A stretch of 64,000 nt of DNA from an uncultured Ruegeria sp. (GTDB lineage Bacteria > Pseudomonadota > Alphaproteobacteria > Rhodobacterales > Rhodobacteraceae). The notes below the pieces were generated by a model that was not told where the DNA came from, searched no databases, and saw only the letters and a list, made by a program, of their open reading frames with translations. The stretch spans positions 147,550 through 211,549 of the forward strand of contig NZ_CANNGO010000007.1 of assembly GCF_947504215.1 (NCBI RefSeq), given 5' to 3'. This document shows, piece by piece, positions 18,090-27,111 of the stretch. Made by a program: the position numbers and the translations under genes. Every line of letters starts with the position of its first letter. The first letter of the stretch is position 1.

Positions 18090-18398
18090 GTGAACGTGTC
18101 TGTTTTTCTGGTTGGCAGCCTGCCGAAGGTCGGATCGCTTCTCGGGAACCGCGGTTACGACGCCGACTGGTTCAGAGAAGCGTTGAAAGACAAAGGGATA
18201 TGTGCCGGTATCCCCAGTCAGAAACAACGCAAATCGACTATCCGATACGACAAGCGGCGCTATTAACAACGCGACAGGATCGAGATAATCTTCGGCAGGC
18301 TCAAGGATTGGCGGAGGGTTGCGAACCGCTTCGACTGATGCCCGAAGGTCTTCCTGTCAGCGATCGCGCTTGCCGCTATCGTCACCTATTGGGTATGA
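18090..18398 (+). pseudogene. IS5-family transposase, C-terminal fragment with stop codons
   Basis: One frame encodes the end of an IS5-type DDE transposase: LLGNRGYDADWFREALKDKG, IPSQKQRKSTIRYDKRRY, then QRDRIEIIFGRLKDWRRVANRFD with the catalytic Glu region, and LSAIALAATVTYWV. It is interrupted by TAA at 18264 and TGA at 18336. The N-terminal two-thirds and both inverted repeats are absent. The upstream part (from about 18090) aligns poorly, suggesting a further indel. It separates the nucleotidyltransferase from the sugar regulon. Confidence 0.82.
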
Positions 18399-18407
18399 GT
18401 CCGGAGC

Positions 18408-19337
18408 CTAGGAGTGCCTGATCCCGTTCACATTCAAGTAAATCGAGTAAAGCGAACTGGTCGCGGTAACAAACAATCTGTTCAGCTTGGCGCCACCGAA
18501 ACAGACATTTGAAACGATTTCAGGTATGTGGATTTTCCCGATCAAATCCCCTTCGGCGTTCAGGCAATGCACACCATCAGCGGCCGAGCTCCAGATTCTG
18601 CCGCCGTGGTCCAACCGAAAACCATCAAAGAAACCATTGGTGCATTCCGCGATAACACCGCCTCCAGACAAAGACTTCCCATCGCCACCGACCGAGAATT
18701 TGCGGATGTGTGACGGTCCATCTGGCATGTGTGTACCACCAGTATCCGACACGAAGAGCGTATTTCCGTCCTGCGAAAAAGCCAATCCGTTTGGTTTGAC
18801 AAAATCTGTTGCGACCGCAGTCACCTCGCCCGTATCAGAGTCGATCCGATAGACGTGGCAAGCCCCAATCTCGCTTTCGGCGCGCTCGCCTTCATAATCC
18901 ATCATGATCCCGTAGGACGGATCTGTGAACCAGATTGAGCCATCAGATCTAACGACAACATCGTTTGGAGAGTTGAGCCGTTTGCCCTGCCAAGCGTCAG
19001 CCAGAACTGTAATCGAGCCATCATGCTCCGTGCGGGTGACCCGACGGGTCAGATGCTCGCACGAGACAAGACGTCCTTGGCCGTCAACCGTGTGACCGTT
19101 GGTGTTGTTGGCCGGTTCGCGAAATACTGAAACCGAACCATCCGTCTCATCCCAACGCATCATCCGGTTGTTGGGTATGTCGGACCAGACCAGATAGCGA
19201 CCAGCCGCAAACCAAGCAGGTCCTTCGGTCCAACGTGCCCCGGTCCATAACCGCTCGACGCGGGCATGCCCGATGAAACATGCCTCGAACTCTTTTTCGA
19301 TGACCTCAAAGCCAGTGCCTTCCAAAACACCAAACAT
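18408..19337 (-). CDS. SMP-30/gluconolactonase family lactonase
   Basis: This 309-residue six-bladed beta-propeller would open sugar lactones to aldonates. Conserved segments are WTEGPAWFAAGRYLVWSDIPNNRMMRWDE (metal-binding Glu), NSPNDVVVRSDGSIWFTDPSYG (metal Asn), KPNGLAFSQDGNTLFVSDT (metal Asn/Asp) and GFFDGFRLDHGGRIWSSAADGV (metal Asp). The ATG at 19337 is chosen: it overlaps the stop of the b561-like gene by 1 nt, and the upstream extension of the frame has no family sequence. It is the last gene of the transporter operon, so its substrate is probably the lactone form of the transported compound. Confidence 0.9.
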   Translation of the reverse strand: MFGVLEGTGFEVIEKEFEACFIGHARVERLWTGARWTEGPAWFAAGRYLVWSDIPNNRMMRWDETDGSVSVFREPANNTNGHTVDGQGRLVSCEHLTRRVTRTEHDGSITVLADAWQGKRLNSPNDVVVRSDGSIWFTDPSYGIMMDYEGERAESEIGACHVYRIDSDTGEVTAVATDFVKPNGLAFSQDGNTLFVSDTGGTHMPDGPSHIRKFSVGGDGKSLSGGGVIAECTNGFFDGFRLDHGGRIWSSAADGVHCLNAEGDLIGKIHIPEIVSNVCFGGAKLNRLFVTATSSLYSIYLNVNGIRHS

Positions 19338-20077
19338 CACTCTGTTCCTTCCTCTGAGGGGAAAATCATTTGATCTCCGGGTCTTACGGTGCCCCAACCC
19401 ATTTTGTGCCTTCGATTGCCCGGCAGGTCGGGACCCGGCCCCCAAATGGCTTGATATGTATCATGCGCCCTGCCAGAAAGTTGCAAAAAAACGGCAATCG
19501 CGATCAAGCCCAACCAATAACCATTGATCAGGACCCACATCCAGCGTGGCGCATTCGACGACCATAACCCGCTTAGGATCGTTATTGCCCCGAGAACCAG
19601 CGCTAGATAACCCAAAGTTCTATGAATGTGCTCGAACGCCACTCGCCAAGGCGTCATATCATAGTGATCGCCAGAGAGGCTGCCATCCTTTGCCCGTGCG
19701 GTCGGGCCACCTTTGGTGCCCCGGAAAACGCCCAATACAACTTGCAACGTGCCCAGAGCAAGCACGATATACCCCAAGATCCGATGCAACCACGCGTCGG
19801 GTCGCCCACCGGAGCTACTAAGGACAAGTCCGAGCCCAACAAGCGACAGCACATACGCGAGTGTCTGGCCTTTCCAGTGACACAACCACCACACCCGGTT
19901 GTCCAGTTCCTGAGGCCAGTTCTGACCCGGTAGTATCTTAAAATAGCGTGCCGCCAGAATTGCTGCCGGGCATATCACGCCCCAGGCGATCACCATGCAC
20001 CGAGCATGCCAGGACAAAAAGAAACCGACATCATGCCCTCGCGTTGGATCAATCGGTGAAAGCAACCACTCGATCAT
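19337..20077 (-). CDS. Cytochrome b561-like membrane protein
   Basis: This 246-residue protein has about six hydrophobic segments. Histidines are in positions expected for two b-type hemes: HARCMV in the first helix, HWKGQTLAY, WLHRILGY and HIHRTLGY. This resembles the eukaryote-like cytochrome b561 domain that carries electrons across membranes. The stop overlaps the lactonase start by 1 nt, and the start overlaps the upstream permease stop by 1 nt, so it belongs firmly to the sugar operon. It might take electrons from a sugar dehydrogenase, but no such dehydrogenase is encoded in this run. Confidence 0.75.
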   Translation of the reverse strand: MIEWLLSPIDPTRGHDVGFFLSWHARCMVIAWGVICPAAILAARYFKILPGQNWPQELDNRVWWLCHWKGQTLAYVLSLVGLGLVLSSSGGRPDAWLHRILGYIVLALGTLQVVLGVFRGTKGGPTARAKDGSLSGDHYDMTPWRVAFEHIHRTLGYLALVLGAITILSGLWSSNAPRWMWVLINGYWLGLIAIAVFLQLSGRAHDTYQAIWGPGPDLPGNRRHKMGWGTVRPGDQMIFPSEEGTE

Positions 20078-20949
20078 CAGCCTTTCACGGCCCCCGCTGT
20101 CATTCCAGTAATGATCTGTCGCGAAGCAACAAATGTAAAAATAATGGGCGGTATTGCCAGCAACATTCCTGTGGCCATGATCACGCCCCAGTCGATGTCG
20201 TATTCGGTGATCGAGTTAACGATTGTCACAGGTACCGTTCGCGTCGACCTTCCCAGCAGCGCGTTGGCCAGGAGGAACTCGTTCCAGGCAATACGGAATG
20301 TAAATATCGCAGCAGCCGCAAGCCCGGGTTTGATGATCGGCAAAACAACTAGATAGAATACCTGAAGCGGGTTGGCACCATCCATTCGCGCTGCTTCTTC
20401 CAGCTGGATTGGAACCTGCACGATAAAGCTCTGCAAGATCCAGATGACAAACGGCAGGTTCATGGCCGTATAGACCAGAATGATCCCTGTGTAGGATTGA
20501 TCAAGATGGTACTGAAACGTCCAGATGCCAAAAACCGGAACCAACAGCACAGCCGGCGGCACCATGCGCATCATCAGCGTTGTGATGGACACCGCTCCGC
20601 GGCCCATGAAGCGAAACCGGACCAAAGCATATGCGGCCATGCCGCCAATCAGTAGGGTGATCCCCGTCGAGATTGTCGCCACGATCAACGAGTTGCGAAG
20701 AGCCCGCCCGAAAGTTGGATCGCAGTATTGCACATGGTCAGGATCGTACCACAGCACGTCGCACAAAACCGTTTCATAATTTCTGATCGTCGGCGTGAAG
20801 AAAAAGGCTGAAACGCTTTCATCATAGATGTCGACGTTCATTTTGAACGACGTCGCCAGCATCAAAAGGATCGGCCCCACTGACATGACGACCAATGCAG
20901 CGAGCAAAGCATAGAAGGCCGGGTTTTGTTTTTCGATTTGCGTTGCCAT
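20077..20949 (-). CDS. ABC sugar transporter permease (MalG type)
   Basis: This 290-residue CUT1-family permease has six predicted membrane segments. The EAA loop EEAARMDGANPLQVFYLVVLPIIKPG contacts the ATPase. A periplasmic insert after the first helix (about residues 40-75) contains two cysteines (CDVLWYDPDHVQYC), which may form a disulfide. It pairs with the MalF-type permease that ends 5 nt upstream. Confidence 0.93.
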   Translation of the reverse strand: MATQIEKQNPAFYALLAALVVMSVGPILLMLATSFKMNVDIYDESVSAFFFTPTIRNYETVLCDVLWYDPDHVQYCDPTFGRALRNSLIVATISTGITLLIGGMAAYALVRFRFMGRGAVSITTLMMRMVPPAVLLVPVFGIWTFQYHLDQSYTGIILVYTAMNLPFVIWILQSFIVQVPIQLEEAARMDGANPLQVFYLVVLPIIKPGLAAAAIFTFRIAWNEFLLANALLGRSTRTVPVTIVNSITEYDIDWGVIMATGMLLAIPPIIFTFVASRQIITGMTAGAVKG

Positions 20950-20954
20950 GATTT

Positions 20955-21881
20955 TCAGCTTTCTGTTTGCTCGGCAGCTGCTCGCATCCTGGCGGCCCGG
21001 GCTTCTTGAATCTTGGTGTACATGAACATCCCGATGGTCAGCGCCATCAGCATCAGCAATAGGACGTTGGACATCGCGGCCGCCTCGCCCAGCTCCTGAA
21101 ACTCCTGGGCCGTTCGGAAAATTCGCAAGGCAATTATCTCTGTCGACAAGCCAGGGCCGCCATTCGTCAGGACCAAAATGACCTCAAGCACTTTGAACGC
21201 ATCGATAAGCCGCAAAAGCAAAGTCACGACCAAAACCGGCATCATGAGGGGTATCTTGATCAGAGTGATTTTCTGCCACTCGCTGGCGCCATCAATCTCG
21301 GCTGCTTCCAACGCTGAACGCGGCAAAGACTGCATGGCAGCCAAGGCAAGGATGAAAATGAACGGTGTCCACTGCCAGACGTCGGCGATCACAACGGCAA
21401 CAAAAGACCAGGTACTATCCGACAGCCAAGGAATGCCCTCATCAAAACCCCAGCTTTTGATTGTACGGTTAAAGATGCCGACGGTCGGATGGTACATGTA
21501 GCGCCACATCAGGCCGACAACGATCGGGGCAATCATCATCGGCAGGATGAACACCGTCCGCAAGACGGACATGCCGCGAATGTTCCGATCCAACAGTAAA
21601 GCCAGACCTACACCCAGAACCATTTCCAAAGTCACTACAACGAAGGCAAATTTGATCGTGACCCAGAAGCTTTCGTGGAACGCGCTGTCATGCAGCAGAT
21701 TGGCGTAGTTCTTTAGACCAACAAACTCGGCCTGACCGATGCGCTGGCTGGGGCTCCAATCAAGAAAACTGGCATAGATCATGTACCCGATCGGGTAGAG
21801 CAGCGCAAAGATCAGAACAACCGCTGCGGGCGCCAAGAACAGATATGGGGTGAGCCGATTGGCCCGTGCTACAGCACTCAT
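20955..21881 (-). CDS. ABC sugar transporter permease (MalF type)
   Basis: This is the second CUT1 permease subunit, with six membrane helices. The first is RLTPYLFLAPAAVVLIFALL, and the EAA loop is LEAAEIDGASEWQKITLIKIPLM. The ATG at 21881 (MSAVARANRL, 308 residues) is preferred. The longer open frame from 22025 overlaps the binding-protein gene and encodes a basic, non-family extension. It lies between the binding protein (82 nt upstream) and the MalG-type permease. Confidence 0.92.
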   Translation of the reverse strand: MSAVARANRLTPYLFLAPAAVVLIFALLYPIGYMIYASFLDWSPSQRIGQAEFVGLKNYANLLHDSAFHESFWVTIKFAFVVVTLEMVLGVGLALLLDRNIRGMSVLRTVFILPMMIAPIVVGLMWRYMYHPTVGIFNRTIKSWGFDEGIPWLSDSTWSFVAVVIADVWQWTPFIFILALAAMQSLPRSALEAAEIDGASEWQKITLIKIPLMMPVLVVTLLLRLIDAFKVLEVILVLTNGGPGLSTEIIALRIFRTAQEFQELGEAAAMSNVLLLMLMALTIGMFMYTKIQEARAARMRAAAEQTES

Positions 21882-21963
21882 AACAGCGGCCCTTTGATTT
21901 TTGAATTTCGTCTTGAGAGGCGGCGCCCGAACATTATTCCAGGCGCCACCTCGGGGAGTGAAC

Positions 21964-23295
21964 TTATTGCTGCCAGGTGTAGTAGCCAGCGTCGTCCATA
22001 ATCGCCTTGCTACGTTCCGCAACACCGTCCAGCGCAGTCTGAATGTCCAGGTCTTCGGTCAGAACCTGACTGAGCGTTGTACCCAGGTCGGCATTGATTT
22101 TACCCCAGACCGGGATGATAGGACGCCAATCGGGATCGGCATGTTTTAGTGCCTCACCAAAAACTTCAAGATGCGGCTGTTCAGCCAAAACATCAGGATC
22201 GCTATGGGTCGAGAAGCGCGAGGGGTTACCGCCGGCAACCGCTATAGCTTTGTCCGCCTCTTTCGAAGTCAGCCATTGCATCAGCAGGAAGGCGGCATCC
22301 TTATTTTGGGCATTTGTCGGAATGCCGATGCCAAACCCACCGGTCTGACTCCCTCGGCGTGTGCCTTCTGGGTGTGGTGCCCAACCGATTTTGCCTACGA
22401 CCTTGGATTTCTCCGGGTTATTGACCTGACCAGCAAAGACAGTGGAGTCGAGGAACATCGCTGAATTGCCCTGCAGAAACGATGCACCCGCCTCGGCAAA
22501 GCCGAAAGTCTCCGCGCCCTCGGCACCACACTCAACAATTGTTTTCAACGCTTCGGCGGCTTTGACCCCCTCTTCGTTGTTCATAATCGGGTTCCAGTTG
22601 TCATCGAAAATGCGACCACCCAACGGCGCGAGGTGCAGAAGGTATGCGTGCGACGCATGATGTCCTGAAGCGGCGCGCGATGCCAGACCACCCATGCCGG
22701 GTTCCAGCTCGGGAATTCTACACGCCAATTCCAATAGGTCGTCATAGGTTTTCGGCACCTCAAGGCCGTGCTTGTCAAAGATATCCTTGCGATATCCCAA
22801 GATCGAAGTCTCGGACCCGAAAGGAATGCCGAACAACGATCCGGTAGGTCCGGGCAGGTATCCCTTAGCGCCACCAGAAACGCCAATGTTACCAACATAT
22901 CCGTCGATCAGATCCTCTGCGTCGTAGTTCGGGTCTGCCAGCGCGGGATTCATGAAATACTTGGCCAGGTTTTCCAGCTGATCCGCATATACGTAATCAG
23001 CTTTGGAAAACACCACATAGGCAATCAGATCGTAGTCGCCTTTGTTCTTTGTCAGTTCCAGCGTCTGTTTTTCACGCATCTTCAGGTATTGAAGTTGGTC
23101 GACCTCAACCCGAATGCCGGTTTCTTCGGTGAATTGTGGTAGCACCTGCATCACCGCGTCAAAGTGAGGGTGTGCCGGGAAATTCACGACAAGTGTTGAG
23201 CCTTCATAGGGCTCATACGGATTGGCGGTTGCCAACCCTGCAGTCAGTGTTAGGGCCGCGACGCCCGCACCGGTCTGTTTGAGTAAGTTCAGCAT
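21964..23295 (-). CDS. ABC sugar transporter periplasmic binding protein (cluster B type)
   Basis: This 443-residue extracytoplasmic solute-binding protein of family 1 has a signal peptide ending near AGLATA-N (residues 1-25). Typical features are NFPAHPHFDAVMQVLPQFTEETGI, GSLFGIPFGSETSILGYRKDIFDKHG (hinge) and GGFGIGIPTNAQNKDAAFLLMQWLTS. It captures a sugar or sugar acid in the periplasm for the permease pair downstream. It is 30 nt downstream of the ATPase gene. The ligand is inferred from the operon to be a pentonate, lactone or glycoside. Confidence 0.92.
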   Translation of the reverse strand: MLNLLKQTGAGVAALTLTAGLATANPYEPYEGSTLVVNFPAHPHFDAVMQVLPQFTEETGIRVEVDQLQYLKMREKQTLELTKNKGDYDLIAYVVFSKADYVYADQLENLAKYFMNPALADPNYDAEDLIDGYVGNIGVSGGAKGYLPGPTGSLFGIPFGSETSILGYRKDIFDKHGLEVPKTYDDLLELACRIPELEPGMGGLASRAASGHHASHAYLLHLAPLGGRIFDDNWNPIMNNEEGVKAAEALKTIVECGAEGAETFGFAEAGASFLQGNSAMFLDSTVFAGQVNNPEKSKVVGKIGWAPHPEGTRRGSQTGGFGIGIPTNAQNKDAAFLLMQWLTSKEADKAIAVAGGNPSRFSTHSDPDVLAEQPHLEVFGEALKHADPDWRPIIPVWGKINADLGTTLSQVLTEDLDIQTALDGVAERSKAIMDDAGYYTWQQ

Positions 23296-23325
23296 TTGCT
23301 CCTCCCATGCTGTTTTGGGCCGCTC

Positions 23326-24414
23326 TTAGAGGGCGACCTCCCTTTCGCGATCAAATAGATGAATTGCGTCGGCGTTGACCTCAAACCGAAGGGTCTCACC
23401 CAACCCGATGGGCGTATCCGACTTCAGTTCGACCTCGATTTTCTGACCTGCGCAATCGCAGATCAGTACGGACTGTGCGCCGATGTATTCCGAGACCACG
23501 ACCTTCAGGTCCAGACTGGCATCCTCGGGGGCGTTAGGATTAAAGCGCAGATCAGAAGGTCGAATGCCAAGCGTGACATTGCGCAGGTCGGCTTTCTGTA
23601 TATTTTGCTGACGCTTCTGAGTTAAGCTGATAGAAAATCCGGCGCCCGTCACAAACAGCTCACCACCACGATCTTCAACACTTGCGTCCAGAAAGTTCAT
23701 CGGTGGCGAACCAAGAAAGCCAGCGACAAACTTGTTAGCCGGATTTTTGTACAGTTCTTCCGGTGTGCCGTGTTGCTGAATGTACCCGCCATGCATAACG
23801 ACGATCCGATCCGCCAGTGTCATGGCTTCGATCTGGTCGTGAGTGACGTAGATCATGTTTTTCTGTACCTGCTGACGCATCAGAGCCAACTCGGCACGCA
23901 TCTGACCACGCAATTTGGCGTCAAGGTTGGACAGTGGCTCGTCAAACAGAAACGTACTGCTGTCGCGCGTCAGCGCCCGGCCCATGGCAACTCGCTGACG
24001 CTGACCCCCCGATAATTCCGCCGGTTTGCGATGCAGGTAATCGGTTAAGCCCAGCATCCGGGCGACGTCGCCTACCTTTTTGTTGATCTCAGCTTTGGGG
24101 ACCTTTTGCAGTCTCAGTGCGAAAGACATGTTTCGCGCCACATCAAGATGCGGATAGAGCGCATAATCCTGAAACACCATCGCCAGATCGCGAGCCTTGG
24201 GTTCAAGATGACTGACCGGGCGATCATCAATGAAAATCTCACCGTCCGATACGGTCTCAAGCCCGGCAATCATACGCAATGTCGTCGACTTGCCACATCC
24301 AGACGGGCCAACAAACACGGTGAACTCGTTCTCTTCCATCTCGAGGTCGATTCCGTGCAGGACTTCAAAGTCCCCGTAACGTTTGACGAGGCCCTCTAAT
24401 CGTATTCTGGGCAT
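23326..24414 (-). CDS. ABC sugar transporter ATPase (MalK/UgpC family)
   Basis: This 362-residue ATPase has Walker A GPSGCGKST, Q-loop FQDYALYPH, signature LSGGQRQRVAMGRAL, Walker B FLFDEPLSNLDAKLR and switch YVTHDQIEAMTLAD. A C-terminal TOBE/MalK regulatory domain runs from about residue 240. It is the first gene of the transporter operon ATPase-SBP-permease-permease-b561-lactonase. Two copies of the LacI-type palindrome lie 15-56 nt upstream of its start, so it is probably repressed by the adjacent regulator. Confidence 0.95.
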   Translation of the reverse strand: MPRIRLEGLVKRYGDFEVLHGIDLEMEENEFTVFVGPSGCGKSTTLRMIAGLETVSDGEIFIDDRPVSHLEPKARDLAMVFQDYALYPHLDVARNMSFALRLQKVPKAEINKKVGDVARMLGLTDYLHRKPAELSGGQRQRVAMGRALTRDSSTFLFDEPLSNLDAKLRGQMRAELALMRQQVQKNMIYVTHDQIEAMTLADRIVVMHGGYIQQHGTPEELYKNPANKFVAGFLGSPPMNFLDASVEDRGGELFVTGAGFSISLTQKRQQNIQKADLRNVTLGIRPSDLRFNPNAPEDASLDLKVVVSEYIGAQSVLICDCAGQKIEVELKSDTPIGLGETLRFEVNADAIHLFDREREVAL

Positions 24415-24428
24415 TATCCCTCCACCCC

Positions 24429-24470
24429 TTGTTACCGGTCACAATAGCATCTATGTGACCGGTCACATAG
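24429..24470. promoter_or_regulatory. Double LacI operator upstream of the sugar ABC operon
   Basis: CTATGTGACCGGTCACATAG (24451-24470) is a perfect 20-bp palindrome. A degenerate copy, TTGTTACCGGTCACAA, lies at 24429-24444. The central CCGG with flanking TGTGA/TCACA is a typical LacI/GalR-type operator. The same motif precedes the regulator gene (25582) and the catabolic operon (31206). Confidence 0.88.
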
Positions 24471-24506
24471 TAAAATATTACAATTTAAATCAGGAGGTTA
24501 ATCAGC

Positions 24507-25547
24507 CTAAGGGAATCTGCAGCTTTCGCGAAACTCGATGCGCGGTGTAAGCGTCACATGACAGGGCGAATCTGTGCGAGTTTCCTCGTCAGCAAGAAGT
24601 TGTGAAATAAGCTTCCCGGTTTGCCGCCCAATCTCAGTCGGATCAACAACAACGGTGGAAATCGAGGGGGAGCTGAACCTCGAGACCTCAAAGTTACCGA
24701 AACCGACAACAGAGATTTCGTCTGGAACGGCCTTGCCGATTTGCAAAAGACGACTCTGAACGCCAAAGGCCGCCATGTCTGACACGCAAAACACGCAATC
24801 GACATTGGGATACCTGTCCAGAATGTGATCGACGGCGGCGGCACCATTCTCGATGGTCAGCGGTGGAGTGCCCAGCATGATCTGCGCCTTGGCATCTAGC
24901 CCGGCGCTGCTCATAGCCTGCTCAAAACCTTCACGCCGCGCCGCGCCTCGGGTCCAATCATCCTGACCTTCACCAAGAAAAACGATGTTCTTAAAGCCAC
25001 GTTCGATCAACGCCTGTGTCATGTCATAAGCAGCTTTTGAATTCGAGAACCCAACCGTATGCGCAATTGGGTTTTGCGGTTTCTCCCAAATCTCAACGAT
25101 GGGCACGGATACGTCAGCCAACAGGTCAAGAGTGCGCTGTGTGTGACCGTCATAAGATAAGACTATAGCCTCTGGACGGCGGCGCAGCATGGTTTCCACG
25201 AGCTGTTCTTCCCGCTCGGCAGAATAGTCCGTGTGTCCAAGCAGCAATTGCAGCCCAACTTTTTCCAGCTCTTCGGTCAAGCTTTGGACGGTCAACGCAA
25301 AGTGTAAATTGTTCAGCGAGGGCAAAAGCACTGCGACAAAGCCGGACTTCTTGGTCGTCAAAGAACCTGCCATTTGGTCTGGGACATAGTTCATCTGCTT
25401 GACGACTTGCAGGATGTGGTCGCGTGTTTCCTTGGAAATTGGGCTGTTTTTCTTCAGCGCGCGGCTGACAGTCATCCGCGATACACCTGCCGCTTTTGCA
25501 ACGTCTCGCATCGTGACATGTGTGCGACCGGGATTCTTGTTCGTCAT
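24507..25547 (-). CDS. LacI-family transcriptional regulator of the pentonate regulon
   Basis: This 346-residue repressor has the DNA-binding domain TMRDVAKAAGVSRMTVSRALK (near residues 11-32) and hinge helix MAGSLTTKKSG. The periplasmic-binding-like effector domain contains VAVLLPSLNNLHFALTVQSL and VSVVGFGNFEVSRFSSPSIST. The gene lies between the catabolic genes upstream and the ABC operon downstream on the same strand, with the palindrome on both sides, so it probably represses itself and both blocks. The inducer is likely a pathway intermediate. Confidence 0.94.
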   Translation of the reverse strand: MTNKNPGRTHVTMRDVAKAAGVSRMTVSRALKKNSPISKETRDHILQVVKQMNYVPDQMAGSLTTKKSGFVAVLLPSLNNLHFALTVQSLTEELEKVGLQLLLGHTDYSAEREEQLVETMLRRRPEAIVLSYDGHTQRTLDLLADVSVPIVEIWEKPQNPIAHTVGFSNSKAAYDMTQALIERGFKNIVFLGEGQDDWTRGAARREGFEQAMSSAGLDAKAQIMLGTPPLTIENGAAAVDHILDRYPNVDCVFCVSDMAAFGVQSRLLQIGKAVPDEISVVGFGNFEVSRFSSPSISTVVVDPTEIGRQTGKLISQLLADEETRTDSPCHVTLTPRIEFRESCRFP

Positions 25548-25581
25548 GCAACCACCACCTTTGGGCAGAAACTAGACCACC

Positions 25582-25597
25582 TTGTTCCCGGTCACAA
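25582..25597. promoter_or_regulatory. LacI operator half-degenerate copy upstream of the regulator gene
   Basis: TTGTTCCCGGTCACAA matches the TGTGACCGGTCACA palindrome with its left half altered. It lies 35 nt upstream of the LacI start codon, consistent with autoregulation. Confidence 0.75.
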
Positions 25598-25607
25598 TCT
25601 CAGAACT

Positions 25608-27110
25608 TCAGCCCTGCAACTCGTTGGGTAATAGAGCCGCTGGCATGTTCTGATAGCTTACTGGCCGCAACCAGCGCGCGATGCCCAAAGTGCCGACCGA
25701 GGTCGCGCGGACATCGGTGCTGGCCGGGTACGGCCCGCCATGCATCATGGACGAACACACTTCGACACCTGTCGGGAAACCGTTGGCCAGCAAACGGCCC
25801 GCCTTCTCTTCTAGCACCGGCATCAATTCACGGGCCAACGCTTCATCAGCTTCATCCATGTGCAAGGTCAGGGTCAGTTGTCCCTCCAGGCACTCGGCAA
25901 GCGCCCGCATTTCATCAGGGGTCTCGCACCGGACGATAATGCCCGCTGCGCCAAATACCTCGTGTTGCAGCTTAGGGTTTGCCATCCACTCCTTGGCGTT
26001 GACCTTGAACAAGGCAGGAACAGCCGAGCGACTGTCAGTTACAGCGCCGCAAGAGGTGACCTCGACCATAAGCTCGCGAAATTCACGGACACCCTTTTCA
26101 TAAGCATCGTGAATGCCGTCTGTCAGCATCTTCTGCTCGGCGGTTTCGTTCAGCGCGTTGACACAAGCCGATTCCAGAGCATCTGCATCTGATCCCTTTA
26201 GCATGACCGCTACACCTGGATTGGTGCAGAATTGCCCTGCCCCCATCGTCAGCGACGCCGCCCAGCCCGCGCCAATCTCTGCTGCGCGTGCGGCCATCGC
26301 CTCGGGCAGGCAGAACATCGGATTGACCGAACCCAGCTCGCCATAAAACGGGATGGGCTGGGCTCGGGCATGGCACAGATCATAAAGTGCCCGTCCCCCG
26401 GCCAAGGATCCGGTAAAGCCGACCGCCCGGATTTCAGGATGCTGAACAAGTGCCGAACCAACTTCACGGCCAGAGCCTTGAACGATTTGAAACGTGCCCG
26501 CAGGCATATCACATAGTTCGCCCGCCTTCGCGATAGCTTGCGCCACCAGTTCGGCGGTGCCAGCATGTGCGCTGTGACCCTTGACGATAACGGGACAACC
26601 AGCGGCCAGTGCCGATGCGGTGTCGCCACCTGCTGTCGAAAAGGCGAGCGGAAAATTCGACGCACCAAACACGGCCACGGGGCCGATTGCTTTGTGCGTC
26701 AGGCGCAGATCAGGACGGGGGAGTGGCGTCCGATCAGGAAGTGCGCCGTCTTTGCGGATATCAAGATATCCTGTCTCTTCAATCAGATCGGCAAACATAC
26801 GCAACTGGCCCGTCGTACGGCCGCGCTCGCCGATGAGCCGCGCCTCGGGCAGGCCGGTTTCTGCCATACCGGTCTCGGTGATCTCATCGCCGAGAGCTTC
26901 CATTTGATCCGCTATTGCGCGCAGGAATGTGGCACGTTCGGTACGTGATTTTCCGGAATAGGCACGAAAGTCACGGCGGGCGGCCTGGCAAGCTTCGTCG
27001 ACCTGCGCTGCGGTCGCCTGTGCAAAGCTTTGCCCGCCCAGATCATCAGACGCGCGCAGATTGTCGGACCCGACCCATGTGCCGTCGATCAGGTTTTTTC
27101 CAAGGATCAT
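25608..27110 (-). CDS. 2-oxoglutarate semialdehyde (2,5-dioxovalerate) dehydrogenase
   Basis: This 500-residue aldehyde dehydrogenase oxidises 2-oxoglutarate semialdehyde to 2-oxoglutarate. It shows the NAD(P) region VFGASNFPLAFSTAGGDTASALAAG (148-170) and KGHSAHAGTAE, which is typical of the NADP-preferring KGSADH subgroup. The general base is Glu258 (YGELGSVNP) and the catalytic residue is Cys295 (GAGQFCTNPG). It follows the ketodeoxypentonate dehydratase by 1 nt and completes the route to the TCA cycle. Confidence 0.93.
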   Translation of the reverse strand: MILGKNLIDGTWVGSDNLRASDDLGGQSFAQATAAQVDEACQAARRDFRAYSGKSRTERATFLRAIADQMEALGDEITETGMAETGLPEARLIGERGRTTGQLRMFADLIEETGYLDIRKDGALPDRTPLPRPDLRLTHKAIGPVAVFGASNFPLAFSTAGGDTASALAAGCPVIVKGHSAHAGTAELVAQAIAKAGELCDMPAGTFQIVQGSGREVGSALVQHPEIRAVGFTGSLAGGRALYDLCHARAQPIPFYGELGSVNPMFCLPEAMAARAAEIGAGWAASLTMGAGQFCTNPGVAVMLKGSDADALESACVNALNETAEQKMLTDGIHDAYEKGVREFRELMVEVTSCGAVTDSRSAVPALFKVNAKEWMANPKLQHEVFGAAGIIVRCETPDEMRALAECLEGQLTLTLHMDEADEALARELMPVLEEKAGRLLANGFPTGVEVCSSMMHGGPYPASTDVRATSVGTLGIARWLRPVSYQNMPAALLPNELQG

Positions 27111-27111
27111 C

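Noticed and set aside
15902..18410. Flanking direct repeat of the tRNA-Pro 3' end as an island attachment site
   Set aside because: I looked for the tRNA T-arm/acceptor sequence again in the window and did not find a convincing second copy.
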